From Coemansia sp. RSA 1804 (lineage: Eukaryota > Kickxellomycota > Kickxellomycetes > Kickxellales > Kickxellaceae), in NCBI GenBank assembly GCA_027578815.1, contig JANBTH010000840.1, positions 1-10,736 on the forward strand: a stretch of 10,736 nt of DNA. Direction: 5' to 3'. A program made the position numbers and the translations under genes. Below the pieces are notes generated by a model, which had not been told where the DNA came from, ran no database searches, and saw nothing but the letters and a program-made list of their open reading frames with translations. Each line of letters starts with the position of its first letter. The stretch's first letter is position 1. Of the stretch, positions 6,660 to 10,736 are shown piece by piece.

Positions 6660-9470
6660 TCACTTGCTCAAGTAGATTGCCAGCTCCTTGTAACTCTCCA
6701 AAAGCTGGGTCACTTCCTTGATGGTCAGATCCTCAGCCTGCATTTGCAAGAAGCGCTCATTGATCTTGGGCGACGCACCTGTGCCTCTAACAGGCGGGCT
6801 TCGCTTGCGTGGCAGATGGCCCTTGATTCCATGAGACAGCTGGGCGCTGGCATTTCCAAGAACGCTGCTTACTCCCAAGAAGACGTTATCCTGATCAACC
6901 GTCTTCTCATCAACAGCAGCATCCTCGGTTGCTGCATTGTCGCGCAGCTCGCTTGCCTGCTGCATCTCGCGCTCGCTAGGCGACCTCCAGCCACCCTTAA
7001 ATATCAGTTGCGAACTAGTGTCAATCAATCTGCCCAGCGTTGCATCAAACACGCCAACGGCTACCTTTCTGCTTCCGTCCGCAACGCCCTGCACAACCTC
7101 CATCCCAACATTGCTGACCACGTTGTTGACAAGGAGGTTGTGTAGCGCAGCAAGTGCAGGAGGCATTGCCCGCTCTAGCGCGCTTGACGATAGCTCGGCA
7201 GACAGACCAAGCTGCTTGGCATCGACAGAGTCAACAAACGATGCGGCAGCCTGCGCGTTCGTCAAACAGTATTCGAATTGCGACGCAAGAAGCGCCCGTG
7301 TACGGTATCTCTGGACGTACCGAAGATTAGACACAAACTTTGATGGGTTGGCCTTGACTACCGAGTAGATGAGTAGCGGAAGAATGCTGTCTGCAGAAAG
7401 CACGGGTGGTTTGCTAGTGCCGTCGTCTTTAATGGCGGGTTTATTACTCTTGGCGCCAGCAACATCCTCTCCCGCTTCCTCATCCTCGGCATTGGCTCTG
7501 TTTTCTAGCGCGGCTTGCTGCTGTCTGCGCATCTCCAGTGCATGAAGCCGTTCATTGAGGCGCTGCATGCGATCGACAACACCCTTGTGCGCGTCAACCA
7601 CAAACTTCAGCTTCTCTGCTGGCGACTTTACTGCGTTCATTCTGTCAAGTAGTTTGCCAGTTTCAACGCATATGCGAAGCAGCTCGCCCTTTGTCTCGGG
7701 AAGAACTGGCAGACCCAGGTGCTCAAGCGAAATGTCAGCCATATTCAGCGCTGCAACCTTGGATGCAAGCTGCTCGTCCTGCGCGCGATCGTCGCATAAC
7801 GACGAAGGTGGTGAGAATATCTGCAGATATATAGCCTCCATTACCAGCTTCTCCACACACTCTGTTAGTGCTACACAGATATCTTTACGCGATTCAGAAT
7901 CCCCACATATGCTTGTTTCTTTCTCCAGTTGCAATAGGTAGTCGGAGATGTCGTTCTGAAGTTGCAACACAAGCGCCTGCCAGTTCTCAGAATCCGATGT
8001 TGGCGTAGGCAGCTCAGCGTCGGCCCCGGACAAGGCAAGCGACGCGTGTGCAGGGGATGGCGACATACTGCTAGCAGAAGGAGAGAATGTGTTTGAACGA
8101 GATCTGTGTGGCTTGCTGCCTTGCCCTGAAATCCACGAGAACTTGCGTGGCTTTCCTGAGACAGTACTCCCTGTACCGCTGCTTACGGGTCGTCGCAGTT
8201 CAACCGAGCGTGCATACTGCATAACGGCTTCAATATCAACCTTGATCTTATCGCACGCAGTTATTGATTCTGGGGCGTTAGGCAGCATTGCGCCGTATGT
8301 TGCATCTATAGCATCGTATATTCTAGCAGACAGCGTAGTTACTGCCGAGTCGACAACCAGATTGCGCTCCAAAAGCCCACTAGTAATAACCACTTGGACT
8401 CCGCGTCCATCTGGCAACTTGCAGTCTTTGCACACGGCTACAATGCGGAACCGAAGTAGTGGCAGGCTCTTTGCCATGACGCCCGTATCTAAAACGTCAA
8501 ATATGGTGGTGTGGGGTGTATCGTTTTCGCTTATTGCCTGCATAATGTCCTCCATGGGCGGAAGCGTGCCTAGGGCGCTTACAGAGCCGCGGTCAATAGT
8601 GCCGCAGATGCCGCTAAGTGTTGTAAATTTGTGTACCGCCGGAGGAGAGAGAGCATCTGCAGTTCCCCCATTCTGTACGCTGTTGATATCGCCATTTAAA
8701 AGTGGAGAATCTGTAAACAAGACGTTATCGTTCAGCATGTCACTTATGTCAGGCTCCTCTGCCGTGCTATGACGATATGATGTCTGCGGTAGTATAAGAA
8801 TACCTGTGGCACTGTCCGCAACCATGTCGCGGATGTCAGCAAGATCAGCCGCTGCCTGAAACTGGAGCCACATCCTCCTACCCAGTGAATCATGCGAAAG
8901 CAGCGCAGACAGGCTGTCCTTTTCGCCGTCTGTTTCTATATCCCCTTGTGTTGAGGGCCTATCATTTTCTATCTGTTTATCGGCGCTCGTAAGGTCGGGT
9001 GTAGCCAAGTTTGAGCTTGGAGGTTGCTGCTGCTGTTGGGCCCTGCTTATTTTTCGCATGGACCCCGACGCTTTCGATGAAACTCTGCGTGTTCGCGAAA
9101 TTCCAGTACTTGGAAACCCAGAAGTAGTGCTGGAACCACCCTCATCCGAGGCACTTAGACTGCCTGTTGACCCCCTTGATACTCCAGCGCTATGTAGGGA
9201 CAGTGATGCTGTTGGTGATGACTTGAACTCTTTCAGCACTTCGTGTTTGCCATACTCTCTCCCAATAGGATTTCTGCTAGTTGGCCGCGACTCATCTGCC
9301 GCCGGTTCCAGCCGGTTAATAGACTGCAGCACACTGTTGCTGCTGCTGCTGTTGCTATTCGTCTCAGAATTAGCCAGGGAAAGTGGGTCGTCCGTGGCAC
9401 CGCCTTTTCGCTGTGCTGACGAGGCCGAAGAAGACCGATTTTGACGAAAAAGTGGGTTTTTAGAAAACAT
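6660..9470 (-). CDS. VPS9-domain protein, probable Rab5-family guanine nucleotide exchange factor
   Basis: Probably activates Rab5-type GTPases on endosomes. Residues 1-200 are Ser/Thr/Gln-rich and look disordered. A folded part of unknown family lies at about 280-420, then another Ser/Pro linker, then a helical region from about 500. The VPS9 domain covers about 620-770: SADSILPLLIY (692-702) and FEYCLTNA (732-739) keep the family's catalytic Asp (D694) and the Tyr/Thr pair (Y734, T737), with nearly the spacing of Rabex-5 Asp313, Tyr354 and Thr357. DAKQLGLS follows as in the family. After it come about 165 residues ending in a charged helix near the C-terminus. No CUE or zinc-finger domain is visible, so this is not plain yeast Vps9. 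A TAA codon stands directly before the ATG, so the frame cannot extend upstream; -3 is T, a weak context. No introns. Domain call firm, substrate inferred. Confidence 0.88.
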   Translation of the reverse strand: MFSKNPLFRQNRSSSASSAQRKGGATDDPLSLANSETNSNSSSSNSVLQSINRLEPAADESRPTSRNPIGREYGKHEVLKEFKSSPTASLSLHSAGVSRGSTGSLSASDEGGSSTTSGFPSTGISRTRRVSSKASGSMRKISRAQQQQQPPSSNLATPDLTSADKQIENDRPSTQGDIETDGEKDSLSALLSHDSLGRRMWLQFQAAADLADIRDMVADSATGILILPQTSYRHSTAEEPDISDMLNDNVLFTDSPLLNGDINSVQNGGTADALSPPAVHKFTTLSGICGTIDRGSVSALGTLPPMEDIMQAISENDTPHTTIFDVLDTGVMAKSLPLLRFRIVAVCKDCKLPDGRGVQVVITSGLLERNLVVDSAVTTLSARIYDAIDATYGAMLPNAPESITACDKIKVDIEAVMQYARSVELRRPVSSGTGSTVSGKPRKFSWISGQGSKPHRSRSNTFSPSASSMSPSPAHASLALSGADAELPTPTSDSENWQALVLQLQNDISDYLLQLEKETSICGDSESRKDICVALTECVEKLVMEAIYLQIFSPPSSLCDDRAQDEQLASKVAALNMADISLEHLGLPVLPETKGELLRICVETGKLLDRMNAVKSPAEKLKFVVDAHKGVVDRMQRLNERLHALEMRRQQQAALENRANAEDEEAGEDVAGAKSNKPAIKDDGTSKPPVLSADSILPLLIYSVVKANPSKFVSNLRYVQRYRTRALLASQFEYCLTNAQAAASFVDSVDAKQLGLSAELSSSALERAMPPALAALHNLLVNNVVSNVGMEVVQGVADGSRKVAVGVFDATLGRLIDTSSQLIFKGGWRSPSEREMQQASELRDNAATEDAAVDEKTVDQDNVFLGVSSVLGNASAQLSHGIKGHLPRKRSPPVRGTGASPKINERFLQMQAEDLTIKEVTQLLESYKELAIYLSK
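9024..9038 (-). repeat. CAG-type repeat coding for five glutamines in the VPS9-domain protein
   Basis: The minus strand reads CAA, three CAG, CAA, giving five glutamines within the disordered N-terminal region, next to Pro-Pro-Ser-Ser. It is the same trinucleotide type as in the dynein light chain. Confidence 0.8.
9336..9356 (-). repeat. AGC/AAC repeat coding for a Ser/Asn tract in the VPS9-domain protein
   Basis: On the minus strand AGC and AAC codons alternate and give a Ser-Asn-Ser4-Asn-Ser tract near residues 38-46. It is the CAG/CTG microsatellite read in the serine frame, inside a disordered N-terminus. Confidence 0.8.
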
Positions 9471-9656
9471 TTAGCAAAACAAGTCAAATCAAAAGAAATT
9501 GTGGAAAAAGAAAAATGAAGAAAGAAAGAAAGCTTATCCACGGATATCCTTATTCACTGGCAACAGCGTCTGCAGGTTTTATAAAACATCCAGCATGCTT
9601 TTGTGCTCCTCGTGACAAACAAATGGCCGGAAGCACGTGCATTACTTTTGCTTTAG
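9471..9656 (-). promoter_or_regulatory. Short gap between the ABC transporter and the VPS9-domain gene, holding its promoter
   Basis: Only 186 bp separate the transporter stop from the VPS9-domain ATG, both genes on the minus strand. The gap has a TATA box (9576-9583), a CACGTG E-box (9634-9639), the core site of bHLH factors such as Pho4 or Cbf1, and a pyrimidine-rich leader (AAAG repeats on the plus strand near 9510-9531). Confidence 0.55.
9576..9583 (-). promoter_or_regulatory. TATA box for the VPS9-domain gene
   Basis: The minus strand reads TATAAAAC, within the 12-bp palindrome GTTTTATAAAAC (9576-9587), about 106 to 113 bp before the ATG. The distance is almost the same as for the asparagine synthetase TATA box. 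Confidence 0.6.
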
Positions 9657-10736
9657 TTATTCCCCAAAGTCGTTGGCCTTTACCAGTTCGCTAAAGAGAC
9701 CGTTTGCCTGTAGTAGCTCTGCAGGAGTTCCTACCTCTGCAATCTGGCCCTTGTCCATGACGATTATTCTGTCGCTTTTCATAATCGTCTCTAGTCGATG
9801 AGCAATAGTCAATACAGTAGAGTCCTTGAATTCAGAGCGAATGAGGTTATGCATTTCTTGGTCAGTGTCCAAGTCAACACTTGACGTTGCTTCATCCAGA
9901 ACAATCAGCTTGTGTTGTCGTATGACTAAGCGGCACAAACTAATAATCTGCTTTTGACCATTGCTGTAGTCAGAGTTCATAAATGCAAAAGTATCAAGGC
10001 CATGTTTAACTTTCCAGGTGTAGCTATCATCATGTTGTATCAGCTTTGGTTTTGTCAGAAACAGCAGCATAAACATTTTATATGGCCAGGTTCCATCCTT
10101 GTATTCCTTGTTCCACTTGTCAATGTTCTTTTGAATATTTCTGTTTTGATAATCTTTCCATGTTTCATCATCAGAGCTATCTTCTGGATCTCTTTTTGGC
10201 TGTACCAGTTCTGCTAGGTCACATTTGACTACTCCAGCCCAGATATCTTCAATACTGTATTCTTCAAGCGGGTCAAAGTTTTTCTTGAATGAGCTATCAA
10301 ACAATGTTGGATCTTGCGGTATTATTCCAAGCCTTGGACGCAAATACCCAAGATCCATTTTGTTAATGTCATAGCCATCAATAGTAATCGATCCATTGCA
10401 AAGATTGTTGTTTACCAGTCGGAAAAGCACACGTGTAATAGACGACTTTCCAACACCTGTGCGGCCAACAATTCCAACCTTTTCACCAGAATTGATGGTA
10501 AGATTTATGTTTTTAAGAGAATACTCTAGATCTTCTCTATATTTCATGCTAAAGTCCTTGAATTCAACTTTTCCTTTTGTTGGCCAAACACCCTCTGGAT
10601 TTAATGCGCTGTCATCAAATAGTGTCTCCTGTTCTGCGTCAGTGTACTCTCTCAACAGGCTGACCCCTTTGGTAATTTTCTCAAGATATCTAGGAATGTC
10701 TGTCAAATCTGACAAATAATATGAAAAATTGTCAAC
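9657..10736 (-). CDS. ABC transporter, ABCC (MRP/YCF1-like) type, C-terminal nucleotide-binding domain, partial
   Basis: The end of an ATP-driven exporter; the frame runs open to the right edge (359 residues visible), so membrane domains and the first ATPase domain lie outside. Numbered from the edge: the linker after the last membrane domain (about 1-45), aromatic A-loop Tyr66, Walker A GRTGVGKSS (91-99), Q-loop Q141, signature YSNGQ (257-261), Walker B ending D281-E282 with the SSVD D-loop, and H-loop His313. Spacing and wording (DPLEEYS, IIPQDPTLF, EATSSVD) fit the second domain of ABCC transporters such as Ycf1. Catalytic Glu and His are present. Two oddities: the signature is YSNGQ where ABCC members usually have LSxGQ or FSxGQ, and about 60 extra residues sit between the Q-loop and the signature. 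Codons are more A/T-ending than in the neighbours. Substrate unknown. Confidence 0.93.
   Translation of the reverse strand, partial: VDNFSYYLSDLTDIPRYLEKITKGVSLLREYTDAEQETLFDDSALNPEGVWPTKGKVEFKDFSMKYREDLEYSLKNINLTINSGEKVGIVGRTGVGKSSITRVLFRLVNNNLCNGSITIDGYDINKMDLGYLRPRLGIIPQDPTLFDSSFKKNFDPLEEYSIEDIWAGVVKCDLAELVQPKRDPEDSSDDETWKDYQNRNIQKNIDKWNKEYKDGTWPYKMFMLLFLTKPKLIQHDDSYTWKVKHGLDTFAFMNSDYSNGQKQIISLCRLVIRQHKLIVLDEATSSVDLDTDQEMHNLIRSEFKDSTVLTIAHRLETIMKSDRIIVMDKGQIAEVGTPAELLQANGLFSELVKANDFGE
10002..10202 (-). other. About 60-residue insert in the ATPase helical subdomain of the ABC transporter
   Basis: From Q179 to H245 (numbered from the right edge) the protein runs through an acidic DPEDSSDDE segment, a charged Lys/Asn/Asp segment, a short hydrophobic MFMLLFL and a TWKVKHG segment before rejoining the family at GLD, just before the signature. 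Canonical ABCC domains have about 17 residues where this one has 78. The stretch stays open and shows no GTAAGT-like donor on the coding strand, so it is probably translated. Confidence 0.7.

Noticed and set aside
8089..8772. Plus-strand open frame of 227 codons opposite the VPS9-domain gene
   Set aside because: It starts at GTG and is antisense to a well-supported coding frame; long antisense frames are common in such sequence. No domain seen.
10002..10202. The transporter insert as an unspliced intron
   Set aside because: GT dinucleotides on the coding strand here are poor donors (GTACAG, GTTTAT, GTTAAA), the frame stays open throughout, and the codon style matches the flanks. RNA data would settle it.
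1..10736. Mobile element, CRISPR array, defence island or biosynthetic cluster
   Set aside because: No transposase, integrase, reverse transcriptase, terminal repeats, spaced repeats or pathway grouping was seen; the five genes are unrelated housekeeping types.

Overview
The window reads as nuclear DNA of a fungus. The reasons are a spliceosomal intron with a GTAAGT donor, TATA boxes about 110 bp upstream of two start codons, A-rich 3' flanks with AATAAA signals, and a gene set that includes a mitochondrial-type MutS (MSH1, typical of fungi and plants), a Tctex-type dynein light chain, a VPS9-domain Rab5 exchange factor and an ABCC-type transporter. An early-diverging lineage, perhaps Kickxellomycotina-like, is a guess from gene style and not proven. 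No bacterial, phage, CRISPR or mobile-element signature was seen.

Layout: (1) 1-1367, minus: 5' part of glutamine-hydrolysing asparagine synthetase, split by a 414-nt intron; the 3' part lies beyond the left edge. (2) 1368-2382: about 1 kb of divergent promoter with a TATA box for the synthetase, polypurine and T-rich tracts, and a perfect Gcn4/AP-1-type TGAGTCA. (3) 2383-5748, plus: MSH1, a MutS-family mismatch repair ATPase with a likely mitochondrial presequence and extra low-complexity inserts. (4) 5749-6133: MSH1 3' flank and promoter of the next gene. (5) 6134-6511, plus: small dynein light chain with a polyglutamine start. (6) 6660-9470, minus: 936-residue VPS9-domain protein, convergent with the light chain gene. 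(7) 9657-10736, minus: C-terminal nucleotide-binding domain of an ABCC-type transporter, cut by the right edge, with a large insert before an atypical signature motif.

The genes do not form a pathway: they cover amino-acid synthesis, mitochondrial DNA maintenance, microtubule transport, endosomal Rab activation and membrane export, and look like ordinary housekeeping neighbours. I found no convincing undescribed multi-gene system. The points most worth checking are the ABC transporter insert and signature, the unclear 5' end of MSH1 (upstream ORF or alternative first exon), the inserts in MSH1, the Gcn4-type site in the shared promoter, and CAG/CTG tracts read in different frames in three neighbouring genes. 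By eye, base composition shifts from strongly G/C at third codon positions in the synthetase to A/T-rich in the transporter.
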